Source of the DNA: [Phialemoniopsis] sp. UDSM-2020
Lineage: Eukaryota > Ascomycota > Sordariomycetes > Thyridiales > Thyridiaceae
Reading direction: 5' to 3'
Length of the DNA stretch: 64,000 nt
Assembly (NCBI GenBank): GCA_018873225.1
Contig: JAEILZ010000005.1
Coordinates: 2,976,001-3,040,000, forward strand
Shown here: positions 1 through 11,781 of the stretch, piece by piece
How positions within the stretch are numbered: position 1 is the stretch's first letter
Layout of the letters: the number at the start of each line of letters is the position of its first letter
Made by a program: the position numbers and the translations under genes
Notes under the pieces: model-generated
What the model was told of the DNA's origin: nothing
What the model saw: the letters and a program-made list of their open reading frames with translations, nothing else
Databases searched by the model: none

Positions 1-1490
1 GGGGAATGTCTCGGGTAGCAAGCGGCCGAGTAGGAGATTGGCGTCAGTGACGGTTAGGGGACCGCCCTTTCTGTAACAAGCCGGGCCAGGATGGGCACTG
101 GCTGACTCAGGTCCAACGACGAAGACGCCATTCCGGAAGAAGAGAATCGAGCCTCCACCGGCGGCAACAGTGTTGACATCAAGCTGCGGGCAGCTGATGT
201 GCACGCCAGCAGTGACCGAGTTAGTGATATGGTCATAAGTACCACCAAACCTGGACACATCTGTCGAGGTACCACCCTGCACAAAAGATACCGTCAACTC
301 AGTCCTCAAGACCAGTAATAGCACGAAGAATGAAGTCTTACCATGTCGAATCCGATGACCGGCTTGGGATCATTCACATCGTAGCTGGTACGAGCGTACC
401 CAACGACGCCTCCAGCGGGACCAGATAAGATGGCACGAAGGCCGCTGAACTTCCGATAGTCGACAAGACCACCGTCAGATTGCATGAACTCGATCCTAGT
501 GTGCTTGTCCGACCCCTCTTTGAAGCCCTTCATGAAGCCATCAAGGTACTTCTTCGTCTCAGGTGTGAGATATGCGTCTGCCGTGGTAGAGTGACCACGA
601 TGCACGAGCTTGATCACGGGCAAAAGGTCGTGAGACAATGAGATGCTGGTGAAGCCCATAGCAGCTGCAATATCGCCGATCTGACGTTCATGTTCTGATG
701 CAGTGGTTAGCGGTGGGAAGGCTCCGGCAGGAAGAGCACACCGAGCATTTACCTTGGAAGTTGTAACCGTGAATCAGGCATACTGCCAAGCTCCTGATGC
801 CGTCGGCATATAACGCCTCCAGCTGTGAAGTAACAGCAGCCTTATCTATAGTATTGTGAGAACCCTATCGTGTAGACAGCGAAATGAGAAGGATGAACTT
901 ACCGAGCGGCTTGATTATCCGAACAACCTCGCCAGTCACTCCCAGCTTAATGTCGTTGCCATTCACCAACTCGGAAAAGCTCCGCTCCAGGGGATCTTCC
1001 GTGTAGGACTCAACCGTGACACGCTCATCTACTTCTACCACCTTCTCATATAGCTGTGCAGGTTTTCTTACGTTGAGGTCGAATAGGTTTGGCCTCGACT
1101 GGTCGCCAATAACCATCAAGTCACCGTAACCCTTGGTGATGAGCAGAGCACATCTTGTGCCCTTGCGCTCTAGTAATGCATTTGTGGCAACAGTCGTGCC
1201 CATGCGGATGGAGGCGACCTCTGAAGTATCTAACGGCTCACCACGAGGTATCTCTGACCCCCTGACGGCGGATAGAACTCGCCTGATGCCCTCGATAGTG
1301 GCATCTGCATAGTGAGAAGGGTCGACCGACAGTAGCTTGAAGTACAGATCTGGCTTCCCCGGAATGATGGCAAGCACATCTGTGAAAGTGCCACCGCGAT
1401 CTGTGTGATAGATTAGAACTTGGGCATTCAATATTGTCAAGTTCGATACGCACCGATAGCAATCGTTATGCCGGTCCCTTTCGACTTCAT
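1..1490 (-). CDS. 5-oxoprolinase (ATP-hydrolysing), N-terminal part, cut by window edge
   Basis: The family opens 5-oxo-L-proline (pyroglutamate) to glutamate with ATP, in the cytosol. Five exons are visible on the minus strand: 1490-1454, 1400-903, 845-753, 694-342 and 276 to beyond base 1; all phases agree. The first intron splits the Asp of the N-terminal DRGGTFTDV motif, which supports the ATG at 1490. Further family signatures are [25 protein letters not shown] and [13 protein letters not shown], typical of the hydantoinase A/oxoprolinase ATPase fold. Only about 350 of the usual roughly 1,250 to 1,300 residues lie in the window; the catalytic C-terminal half is outside. It is divergent from the permease at 2532. 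A hydantoinase-only relative is less likely because the start and the PRGEPLDTS stretch match 5-oxoprolinases best. Confidence 0.9.
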
Positions 1491-1553
1491 CTTTGCTAGG
1501 TTGTGTGACTGGGGTCTTTCACGATGATGTGAACAGGGTCGATCATACGAGAA

Positions 1554-2102
1554 TCAAGCCACTTCAACGGGTCGATGACTTGAAGATATACCACTACCAA
1601 TTATATGACCTTCAATTCCACACGAACATGGGAAGATTGAATGACCAATGCCACGGTGGGAAGGGCCCGCTCCGGCGATGGTCACGAATTCGGCGAGGTC
1701 AGCAACGGATCTCTTAGCTTGGCGCTTCTTCTTAGGCCGGCGGATCAAACTGCACTTTGACACGAGGTGCCCTAACCCCCCGCATTTCTCGGCAAAGGCG
1801 GAGTCCACTGAAAACACGCGATAGGTACCGACTGGCCGGCTCTCGGATCGCTGAAGAAAGGATCTAGATTGGGCCGTGCCAGGAGAGATTACAACACAAA
1901 GTTCCGTCAAGGTGCCAAGAACATAGTCTAAGGGAGGAAAAGTGTGGAAACCTAGTGTGACAAATGTAGCTCGGCAAGCTTCAAGGAAATTTTTTACACC
2001 ACGGAATGATCCACTAGGGATCTGAAATCGATAGTCATATCTTTTGATGATAGGCAGGACCTTGCATTGGAGGGTGGGTGGCGAGGGTAAGAGGCGAGTC
2101 AT
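1554..2102 (-). pseudogene. Possible relic reading frame with degenerate zinc knuckle
   Basis: An open frame of 182 codons runs through the oxoprolinase-permease intergenic region. It contains a C-x4-H-x4-C arrangement (CGGLGHLVSKC) that looks like the second part of a CCHC zinc knuckle, with Ala where the first Cys would be. A basic stretch (RRPKKKRQAKR) follows. This resembles the end of retroelement gag or LINE ORF1 proteins. No reverse transcriptase or terminal repeat is visible. It may be a decayed fragment or a chance frame; I do not recognise a functional gene. Confidence 0.2.
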
Positions 2103-2311
2103 GCTTGGCTCGCTATCTCAAGCCCCAGCTGGACTGCACCGCAAGTCTCACGCACAGGGTTTCACTGGCGGCGGATCAACTTGCCTGGCAAAATGGGCAA
2201 GGCTAGTGCACGCGCTTCATGACCCACCTGGATCATATCAAACCTGGCAGTACCCCAGACTATGACTTGTCGCCCACGGGGTAGCCGCCCCTTTCCATCG
2301 AGGCAAGAGAA

Positions 2312-2348
2312 GATAGGGAGTATCTTGTCTTGTGATATCTCGGAGATA
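2312..2348. promoter_or_regulatory. Cluster of GATA motifs
   Basis: Five GATA cores in either orientation fall in 37 bases: 2312-2315, 2321-2324 (TATC), 2334-2337, 2336-2339 (TATC) and 2345-2348. AreA/Nit2-type GATA factors activate nitrogen-catabolic genes from closely spaced GATA pairs. The site lies about 185 bases before the permease ATG and 820 before the oxoprolinase ATG. Binding is inferred, not shown. Confidence 0.45.
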
Positions 2349-2531
2349 GCGCTAGCAGGGCGCCCACAAGATTAGCTGGCCGCACGGTTCAAGGGCCACG
2401 CATCGAACGATTCTATATATTGTACATCGTCCGACGGTGATGCCACTGCATGGAGAAGCATCGTGCCCTGCAACTCTCATCCACCTTTTGACGCCGATTA
2501 TCGGACTCAGCACTCGTTCTCAGGCATCAGC

Positions 2532-4400
2532 ATGTCCCACGAAAAAGGCAACCAGGCCGTCGCCGACGATGTCCACCGCGCACCATCCCTCCAGCCTCAG
2601 GGCGAGATCGAGGAGGTGAAGCAGAAGCAGCACCAGCTCGACGCGGCCGCTGAGTTTGTACGCCTTCATCAGGATGAGTTCGCCGACATCACTGAGGAGG
2701 AAGAGCGCAAGGTGTTGCGCAAGATTGACATGCGGCTCATGCCCATCATGCTTGTTACCATCACTCTGGCTGCCGTCGATGTAAGTTACCCAGCCGCTCA
2801 GCAAAAGTTTTCACCACATCTAACACAACCCAGAAAATCGTCATCTCCAACGCGGCTTTGTATGGCATGCAGACTGATACTGGCCTAGTCGGTCAGCTGT
2901 ATAGCTGGACTGGCTCGATTTTCTACTTCGGGTACCTTGTGAGGTCCGTCGATTGTTCTCGTGATACACACTCTTGGATGAATGCAGCTGACTGAATCTG
3001 CAGCGAGTATCCGTCCAACGTCCTCCTCCAGAAGCTGCCTGTCGGCAAGTTCTTGGGTATCTCTTGTATCATCTGGTCTGCTATTGTTACCCTGATGGCC
3101 GCAACGAAGAACCCTCCCGGCATCATGGTCCTTCGTTTCTTGATGGGTGCGCTGGAGGCACCGCTGTTCCCAGCCTGCTCCATCATCACTGTCATGTGGT
3201 ACAAGCGATCTGAGCAGCCCATTAGGACGGCCATTTGGTTCTCTGGACTCTCTTCGGTTGGTTCCCAATTACGTTCAGGGCTTCAATTGTCTGATGCTAA
3301 CAGCACTATAGCTTGTCACAGGAATTGTCTCTTATGGCATCGGCCACACCAACACTGCGATCGCACCTTGGCGCCTACTCTTCATTGTTCTCGGCGGGTT
3401 CACTCTGCTCTGGTCCATCTTCATCACCATCATGCTGCCCGACTCTCCCATCAAGAACAAGTTCCTTAATGAACGCGAGAAGTACATCGCGGTCATGCGT
3501 ATCAAGAACAACATGACAGGCACGGAGTCCAAGGTCAGTCTCTGAATGAAAGTCCCCAAATTGTCACTGACTTGTATTGATCGTCGCGTCTTGCCTACAG
3601 GAGTTCAAATTTTATCAAGTACGCGAAGCCCTGACCGACTGGAAGACGTGGCCTCTTGTCGTCTTTGCCATCTGCATCAACATCCCCAACGGCGGCCTAG
3701 TCACATTCGCCGCGCAGATTGTTTCCGGCCTCGGGTACAGCAAGCTCAATACAACTCTGCTGGGTATGCCGACTGGAATTGTCATGACCCTGGGTGCTTG
3801 GTCACTTGCCTATCCCGCATCGAAGTTCAAGAACATCCGCTGCATGCTCGCGGCGGGCAGCTGCTTGATCCCATTGACATGCTGCATCCTGATGATGAGT
3901 ATGTCCTTTTCCTTCGCTTGCGTTGTCCATAGTGTTCTCCCAACTTTGTTCTGTTCACTGACTTTCTACCAACAGAATTGCCACGCTCCAACCAGCAAGG
4001 CCTGCTAGCCTCGTACTACTGCTTCTACTTCTACTGGGCACCCTACGTGACCGTCACCTCGCTGCCCTTCGCCAACACCTCCGGCCACACAAAGAAGACC
4101 ACCGTCAACGCTCTCATGTTCATCGCGTACTGCGTTGCCAACATCATCGCCCCGCAGTTCTTCATCTCCAAGGAGGCCCCTGCTTACAGCACGGGATACC
4201 ATGCGATCATGGGCTTCCTCGCTGTGGGTATTTGCATGCTGGGCGTCTACGCTGTCGGTCTCAGGTTTGAGAACATCAAGCGCGAGAGATTTGAGGCCGA
4301 GCAGCGTGCCGCTGGGGTCGATGTCGACGCCGAGCGTGAGGCTGAGGCACTGCTGGACAAGACTGACCGCGAGAAGCTGTACTTCCGCTACCTGTACTAA
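2532..4400 (+). CDS. MFS anion:cation symporter, Dal5/allantoate-permease type
   Basis: Predicted plasma-membrane importer of a small organic anion. Six exons: 2532-2780, 2834-2943, 3004-3256, 3312-3533, 3601-3898 and 3976-4400, giving 518 residues, the usual size. The N-terminal cytoplasmic part is charged; then come helices with family stretches such as SEYPSNVLLQKLPVGK, MGALEAPLFPACS and IAPWRLLF, a central loop, and a second helix bundle. The donors after 2943 and 3256 are not canonical and could be shifted slightly. The usual substrates of this family are allantoate, nicotinate, dipeptides, ureidosuccinate or other carboxylates. The divergent 5-oxoprolinase makes pyroglutamate or a related nitrogen source an attractive guess, but the sequence alone does not fix the substrate. 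Confidence 0.88.
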
Positions 4401-5254
4401 GAGGGTGGAAACTCGCTGCCTCAGTAATTCAGGTTGAAAACTGTTGCACATCACACAAATACTCTTCTATTGGTTATTTAGGCTACTTGAGTCCTTGCGT
4501 AAGGGATGGTAAAGGGGGATTGGAGGCTTAGTCTTCACAATCATGCCAACATAGCACTTCTTGGGAATAGACTATTCTGTTCTCTACAGTTTTAACAACT
4601 TTCACTTTGCCGTGAATCGTACTTGTTGGGAACTACGTGTCAAGTCCCCTAATTACATGTCAATTTCTTCATACACCACTTGAACCCACTGCATCCATTA
4701 CTGTCATCATGCGTTGTAATTCGCCGCCGGGAGCATGTCGATAGTGCGGCCAAAAGTGCATAACCAACCATCTCCGACGCGATCTTTTCTTGACTCGAGA
4801 TTACTCAAGGTCCAATCTCCCATCAATTTGGAATGTTCGAGATCCTGTCAGCGAGCGCATCAAACTACCTTCACTTCAGTACAACACTACTCGTATTTCC
4901 GTAGGATTCCCCCGTTATCGGAACCCCAGCGCTAATTTGAACCACTAAGCGGGGGGTGGGGAGCCCCCTGACGCCTAGACTTGTTAGCGCAATTCTGCCA
5001 CTGATGCAAGTTGATCCGCTGGGGCGCGAGTGGCACATGGAACCGGAGGCGTCGAGCCAGTCACTTATTAACGCGATACGGCACTGATATGGTCTGGTTG
5101 TGTGTTCGAGGTGGGAACAGAGGACTTCGTGCGTATCGCAGTATTGGGGTGATTTTGAAGTATTGCAGCTTCCACCAGGCTTGCATCCCTCCTCCTCCTC
5201 CACCTTCGCCAATACCACACACCGCGGGCGCCACTCCCTTCATCACACAGCATC
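4401..5254. other. Intergenic; 3' end of permease and promoter of amadoriase
   Basis: No supported gene. A pyrimidine-rich stretch (repeated CTC) at about 5187-5207 lies just before the oxidase start, as is common in fungal core promoters. Confidence 0.5.
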
Positions 5255-6652
5255 ATGACTTCTTCAAGCGGCAGCCAGGGTGCTGCCTCGCCTCTGGCCG
5301 GAAAGTCCATACTCTTCATCGGCGGAGGCGCCTTTGGCGTATCGGCAGCGTATCATCTGGCTCAGAGGCTCGACCTCGCCAAGTCCAAGACCACCATCAC
5401 CATTGTAGACCGGTTCGAGAGCCCGTCACCCATTGCGGCGTCAACAGACCTCAACAAGATCGTCCGCAGTGATTACTCGGAGCCCATGTACGCCAAGCTC
5501 GGCGTCGAGGCGATGAACGAGTGGAAGAAGGACTCGGGCATCTTTGCGGGCATGTTCCAGCAGACGGGATGGTTCCTGGCCGCGCAAAACGCCAGCATAC
5601 CCTTCATCGAGGCGTCGGTGGCGAACCAGGCCAAGCTGGGCATCACGGGCGTCCAAAAGGTCACGCCCGCGGAGGCGCGCAAGATCAGCCCGTCCTTCAC
5701 GGGCACCATGGAGGACTGGCAGATCTGGTGGAATCCGTGGGCCGGCTGGACGACCAGCGGCGATGCGCTCGCCGCCATGACCACCGCGGCCAAGAAGCTT
5801 GGCGTGCGGTACGTCTCGGGCGACGACGGCTGGGTCAAAAAGCTCCTCTACGGGCCGGACGGGACCTGCATCGGCGCGGAAGCAGAGAACGGCGCGCGGC
5901 ACTACGCGGACATGGTCGTGGTCAGCGCTGGTGCGACGTCAGCCAGGTTACTGGACTTTGAGGGCCAGCTGCAGGCCAAGGGGCACGTTGTCGGCCACAT
6001 CCAGCTCACGCCGGAAGAGACCAAGAAGTACGCCAACCTCAAGATCGTAGACCACTTTGAGCAGGGCATCCTGTTCCCGCCGAACCGCGACGGCATCGTC
6101 AAGGTCGCCACCGTCAACTTTGTCACCAACCACGAGAACCCCAAGGCTCCGGGATTGAGCCTCCCGCGCTTCCGACAGGATAACCCCCGGGATGATGTCC
6201 CGCGGAAGATTGAGGCAGAGATCAGGAGTTGGCTGCGCGAGTTTGTGCCCGATCTGGCGGACAGGCCGTGGGCGGAGACCAGGATATGTTGGTATGTGTA
6301 CCCCTTTCTTCACGCATGTGATTGCTATTAGATGTATTATCGGAACTGACTTAGATGTGATAGGGACACGGATACGCAAGATCTGCATTTCCTCATCGAC
6401 AAGCACCCCAAGCACAAGGGTCTGTATCTCGCCACTGGTGGATCGGCGCACGGCTTCAAGTTCCTGCCCATTATCGGCAAGTACGTCGCCGACATGCTCG
6501 AGTCCAAGCTGGAGGCATCGTTGGCACACACTTGGGCCTGGAGGCCGGGGCGGCCGCGCAAGGAGAAGCAGGGACCGGACCCGCACCCGTACCCCACGCG
6601 GGATCTGGCCGAGTTTGAGGATTTCAAGCCGATGAGGGCGTCGAAGCTCTGA
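5255..6652 (+). CDS. Fructosyl amino acid oxidase/amadoriase-type FAD oxidase, peroxisomal
   Basis: Two exons (5255-6291, 6364-6652) give 441 residues, a normal length for the sarcosine oxidase/amadoriase family. A dinucleotide-binding GGGAFGVSAAYHL motif is near residues 23-35. Cys345 in the RICW stretch, followed by DTDTQDLHFLID, matches the position of the cysteine that holds FAD covalently in monomeric sarcosine oxidase relatives. A GGSAHGFKFLPIIGK stretch follows near the C-terminus. The last three residues are SKL, a textbook PTS1 signal, so the enzyme should act in peroxisomes, where catalase can remove its H2O2. Likely reaction: oxidation of an Amadori product or N-alkyl amino acid to a free amino acid plus H2O2. 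Saccharopine or pipecolate oxidase activity is a possible alternative. Confidence 0.85.
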
Positions 6653-6931
6653 TTGTTAGATATAGACCGAGCTGATTGTCGTTTCATAGAGCGTCCACAA
6701 GTGTAGTGCACAAATCGCTACTTAGAGGCAGTGTCTTAATTTGAAGCTTAGCGTCTACCGATGAATGAGACTATATCTTGTTGACTACAAATAATAGATT
6801 CATACAAGACCAGACAGCATACTAGAGCATCCCCAGTTGCATGAACAGCCAAGCCCGACTTAAGCAGTCAGCATGTTCTGAGTGGACTGGTACCTATACT
6901 GGCCAGGTGCTTGTCCCTGCATCATTGAATA

Positions 6932-7675
6932 CTAATCTCGTTTGGTCTTGTACAGGAAGTGCAAGGCTGTCCCCTTGAAGCGCGGCTGAGCTGTCAACTT
7001 TGAAAGTGAAGCATCGCGATCCCCACTATATGCCCGACGTTTGATAGCGGCAAGAAGGTCGCGAACGTGTGGGCTTTGACTCTCGACATCGAGGGGTCCA
7101 GACAGACTATCGCTCATCCACCATGGCAGAGTGATCTTCTCGACATTAGGAAGCATGGTGAACAATATGATCGTGTCGATTACGGGAGTCGCAATGTCAG
7201 CGGGCCACGAGTCTATACTGATGTGGGCATCGCGGAGGTAGCTTGATGAGCGAAGCAGACGGCGCAGTGGTGAATCTGGCTCAAGCGTGCAAAGGATTGA
7301 GCTATTGTCACGGCCTCTGTATGTGGCAAGCATATTGTCCTTGCTAAGGTCCGCCGTCTGGATGTACCGGGCGCTGATAGGCTCGACGGCGATCGCTTGG
7401 AGAAGCTGCGCTGCATTCTCGACTCTGATGCCCGTCTGTTTTGTAAGAGGGTCCATCTCATTGATCTCGGTATCTCTCCACCACCATCCATCTGAAGGAC
7501 AATAAGAGTATGCAAAGTACTTGTAGCGGCGCCGCAAGCGGTTATGCTCTGCGAGGAAGGGAAGGGAGATGCGGTGGAGGGTGCGGCATGTGAGTGCGAT
7601 GCTCTCTATGGTCTCTGGAATAGTATACTCGACAATCCTCTGGGAAAGTTCCTCTGGTAACCGGGTGAGTGCCAT
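6932..7675 (-). CDS. F-box-like protein
   Basis: A single exon encodes 247 residues. The first 40 residues (LPEELSQRIVEYT, then IALTCRTLHRISLP) fit an F-box: Leu-Pro start, two short helices and a conserved Cys-x-x-Leu turn. F-box proteins bind Skp1 and bring a target to an SCF ubiquitin ligase. The rest has no repeat I can name and would be the target-recognition part. Many such genes are species-restricted in ascomycetes. The F-box call is moderately sure; the target is unknown. Confidence 0.65.
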   Translation of the reverse strand: MALTRLPEELSQRIVEYTIPETIESIALTCRTLHRISLPFLAEHNRLRRRYKYFAYSYCPSDGWWWRDTEINEMDPLTKQTGIRVENAAQLLQAIAVEPISARYIQTADLSKDNMLATYRGRDNSSILCTLEPDSPLRRLLRSSSYLRDAHISIDSWPADIATPVIDTIILFTMLPNVEKITLPWWMSDSLSGPLDVESQSPHVRDLLAAIKRRAYSGDRDASLSKLTAQPRFKGTALHFLYKTKRD

Positions 7676-8114
7676 TGCGAGAACTCAGGGATCCCTCGGG
7701 TCACAAGACTGCACTCTTGGATGAGCCGACTGATCGCGGGAAAGAAGCCCCGCGCACATACCGAGCAGAATCTGGTCCAACACCTCGTAAGAGCAGAACC
7801 AAGATGTGATGAGAAATCTCCTGTATTTGACTTGCTCGTTGTCCTTTCACTTCATGAACACAGACAGCCTGTGATTTGGACGCGGTAACGCACTGGAATG
7901 CTGGTTAGTTGTCATCCCCACTATCTTGCTGCCTGCCTCCCCAGCTACCCAACTTTAGTTTCCTCCACTCTGTTTACATAAGCTGCCACAACTTTACAAG
8001 TTCCGCTTCTAGCCGACTCTCTAGTCTGGGTTCATCGAGGCTTCACCTGAGCATACCCACCCATGATGCCTCCCTGGTGCATCACGAGTTTCCGATTTCG
8101 AACTATGGTATGCA
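7676..8114. other. Divergent spacer between F-box gene and regulator
   Basis: No gene seen. The part next to the regulator (7905-8110) is pyrimidine-rich, like a fungal 5' leader. Confidence 0.4.
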
Positions 8115-10468
8115 ATGAGTGCGGCGCCGGTGAGCAACATGACTACGGATTCGTCCATGGTACCTGAGATACGCCGAGGGGGTGGCAGGAGAAGCACGGC
8201 CTGCCAACGTTGCCACAAACAAAAAATCAAGTGCTCAAGAGGTAAGAAGGGCATACAATCAATAGGCAACTCGGTTGTTATCGAGTGCATGTTTGTGAGA
8301 GTCACTTACCAATAACATTCATTGGTAGAGAAACCATGCCGCAATTGTCGAGCAGCTCAGGTCGACTGCACCTATGCCGATCGGGAGAGGGTACTCACCG
8401 TCCCAGAAAGCTATCTCAGAAGCCTAGAGGCAGACCGCGATCGAAGGAGATGGACTACGCGAAGCCCTCAGTTGTCATCGAATGCTGTTCGGAATGAAGA
8501 TGGTGCACCCTCTGGTGACGCTCGCAATGCCAATGCCGCCCACCAGACGATCGAGAACTCGGCGCCTGAAGCGTTCTTGGCCAAGGTGAACCAACTTCGT
8601 CAGAGTACCACCTTTTCGGCCATTTCAGATCCTTCCCTAGGTGATAATCTAGACGCGGCTCATGGCGGAGGTTCAAAATCAGCGACTGTCCCGAATGCAT
8701 ACGAATACTTTCGCCTGTCTTTTGACACTTCGCGTGAGCTTGAGAGCCTGTGTGAAGCTTGACAAACTGATGAGCTGACTCAGTCTAGACACTCCTATTT
8801 CTCTCAGTCTCCCGCCCTATCCATATGCCGTTCATCTCGTGGACCAAGTCGACATCTATCTGGCGCACGATTACCACTGGTTCCTCGTCAAGACATTCAA
8901 GCAACGTTTGGACCGCACTTACCAGCAACCCAACTCACCAGAATCAAAAGATCGGCTATGGTTGTGCTCGCTACTAATCGTGTTTGCTCTAGGAGAAACA
9001 TTTGTGAACTACCATACGCCAGTGATTCATCTCGACTCGAATACGAGCTCAGCTTCACATATGGCGGACCGGGACCAGGACTCGGCGTTGCCAACAGTTC
9101 TTCCAGGAACATCCTTCTTCGAACAGGCTCTCGTCCTCCTAAAGCTGCCATACGAAGAGCCCAGTATAGAGTATGTCGAGCTTCTGAACCTCGCTGTAAG
9201 TCTAACGGTCGCCCTCCAGAGCTCAGAATAGTGTGGCTCATCTCTCACCCATAGACATTCTACTCATATTCTCTGAATCGAAAGAAAACTGCGTATATGT
9301 ATGCAGGTATGAGCGTCAGAGTTTGCAACTTGCTGAGGATTCATCAGCATGCCCCACAGACATTGTCTGGCATCGAGCAGGAGCACAGGAAGCGGCTATG
9401 TTGGACTGCATACTGCCTCGATAAGATGACGAGCAGCGAGCTCGGCATGATTCCGTCCTTTCAGCCCGGTCAGATCAAGCTTGAGTACCCAAGTAGTGAC
9501 CAATTGCGACCGGAAGAGGCGTGCGAATTTCACGAGGCGGATTTTCTGCGTGCGCGTATCCAGCTGACGTTCATGAAGGCCGAAGCCGACGTGTTCATCG
9601 ATATGTGGCAGTCCATCCGAGACGATGTCTCAGACATCCAGCGACGCGTCAGACCAATTCTTCTGAAATTGGAAGAATGGATCAAGGATCTGCCGTCGTA
9701 CATGAACTTTGACTGCGAGTCTGGCTTGCCGGAAGCGATGATCCGGATGCCGAATATGCGATCAGTCTGTTCGCTCTATCTGCGGTGCCAGCAGGTAAGA
9801 CGAAGGATCAGGCGCATCAGATGTCAGGGTTCTGTGCTAATCATCATTTGTGATCGTCGATTTAGTGCTTTATTCTGCTGCTTCGCCCTTTATTCCTTAA
9901 ACAAATCACGTACATTGTGTCTGACGAGGTGGACCGTGCCACGCAAGATGACAATCTTAGGGATTTCAGCAATTCGTGCCTCCGCGCTGCACGGACTAAC
10001 CTCTCTATCCTTATCGGGCTATGGCATCTGGACAGAATCGGTGAGTTTCCCGCTACTGAGCTGAGCGCGTGCAGATCCCATTCTGCAACGGCTCGCTAAT
10101 CGCGCTGAGACTGATCTTCGTTCTCTCCCGCAATAGCCAAGTTCGGGTTCTGGGACAGCGTACATCTCTTCTCGAGCCTAACCATATTCTCCCTGGCCAT
10201 GTCGGTCAACCGGCGGAGGCCGGGGAGCTTTGATGAAAAGGACGTGGATTTCATGACGTACTCCACCGCCAAGGATCTGCTCCGCGACATGGTGAAAACA
10301 GGGAACCTGGCGAGCAAGGGGCACGAGAAGATGCTACTGGACGTCGAGGCCCTGGGCGAGGTGCTAGGGGCGATGCAGACGGACGGGTCCGACTTTGTCA
10401 TGGAGCAGTACGACATGGATAACTGGATGGCGCAAGTGCTGAGTATGGACTCCATTACCATGTTCTAG
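8115..10468 (+). CDS. Zn2Cys6 transcription factor with fungal-specific middle domain
   Basis: Six exons: 8115-8241, 8329-8733, 8789-9195, 9255-9794, 9866-10040 and 10137-10468; every phase agrees and the product is 661 residues. The zinc cluster has its six cysteines at residues 30, 33, 40, 46, 49 and 56 and is split by intron 1, a common place. A linker to the middle domain includes a short basic helix, and the middle homology region has a recognisable core (AYMYAGMSVRVCNLLRIH, then RKRLCWTAYCLDKMTSSELG), as in nuclear regulators of carbon or secondary metabolism. It should bind CGG-type sites as a dimer. No target is evident; the neighbouring genes do not form an obvious pathway with it. 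Confidence 0.88.
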
Positions 10469-11781
10469 GCCCCCACGAGCACGAGAGCGCACGGAGTAAC
10501 GCACGGAGTCGACATAGCCTATGGAGCTTTGCAAGGGCAGGGCTGTCAAAAGTTGCTAAATCAAATTGTCGAGGTCAAAGCACTCGTATGTTTGTCTGCG
10601 GTTGCACTTCGACCTTGCGACAGATGACAGAGTCGTACCCTATGTTGCAGACCTCCACATTCGTGTCTGCATCGCCTGCCAATGTCCTGCAGGAGAATTG
10701 CCGAAAACATGTTTTTGTCCGAACGACGAGTAAGCCCGCCATCCAGACTGCTGGGATCGGCAAGAGAGGAGTGGAGGATGCGGTGGAGACGCCGGGATTA
10801 ATACGTCTGTACCTGCAGGGAGCCGCATGGGCATGGCAGTGAGACTGGCCACAAAGAGTAACGTTCGGGACGAAAAACCGGGTCTATGGGAACTTCCCCT
10901 GGGCGCACCCTGGACATCGCGAAATGTGCAAGTGGGTATCATGGACTCGCACCTGACTCGAAAGACAAGGCTGAAGTGCTTTTTAGTCTGCACTCTGCAA
11001 TATTGGAAATGATCTGGTTGGACACACCCCTGCGAGTTACCGCTAGCCCGGTTTCACTACCAGCACAATCCATGGCGATACCGGGAAGAATTTCGATAGA
11101 CAGGCATCCCCTGTAGTATATGGTCTAGCCTTACCATTAACATCCTCACCCCTTGAGCTAGAGCCAACCATGTAACCCCTATTAGACCCTTTCCAGTTGG
11201 GCAGCGTTGCATCAAGCTCTGGTAGTGCTATTAGAGATACATCCAAGCTGGCTAGCCTTGCCGTTTCTTTGCTGCCAAACCTTTTTGACAGAACTGCCGC
11301 CTGTTTCCCCTCCATCGTCGAAACGCACTTTTTTAGACCCAGTGACGAGCAGTTTTCCGGATGTGGAAGTGATCTGTGCCCTGGCCGGGATGTGATTGGA
11401 CGGGCGCGCCGGCATTCAATCCGCGTGCATGTATTGATCTCCCAATGTATCATTTTCCTATCGTCAAGGGGGTCCTGGCTGGTGAACCCGGCGTGATTTG
11501 TTCCCTCCAAGCTTCGTACGACCTGGCCAGCCGAGTTCCGCAAGCATCTTTGAAGGAAAATTATATCCCCTCCACCTGCCACCGGTTTTCCTTTTCTTTG
11601 TGCTCCTCGCACTGGCCAGTCTGGTTGCGTTCTGTCGTGTTTGTTTCTTCTTCCTCTGCGTTCCCTAGGGCTGACCGGCGGCCGATCGAATACTGAGCTC
11701 GCTCGACTCTGCGAGAGTCCCTTAAACTCGACCCACACTGCTGCTCTTTTTCCCTTCTCCTTTCATATCTACTTTTCCCAG
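10469..11781. other. Intergenic 1.3 kb
   Basis: Short frames exist on both strands but none has splice support or a recognisable domain. The last 200 bases before 11782 are rich in C and T, as in a promoter or leader. Confidence 0.4.

Larger units (their letters stand above)
1491..2531. promoter_or_regulatory. Divergent promoter of oxoprolinase and permease
   Basis: This 1-kb spacer must carry the start signals for both flanking genes. The GATA cluster at 2312-2348 and a TATA-like run (tatatatt) at about 2413-2420, roughly 115 bases before the permease ATG, are the visible signals. The part from 1554 to 2102 holds the possible relic frame described separately. Confidence 0.5.
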
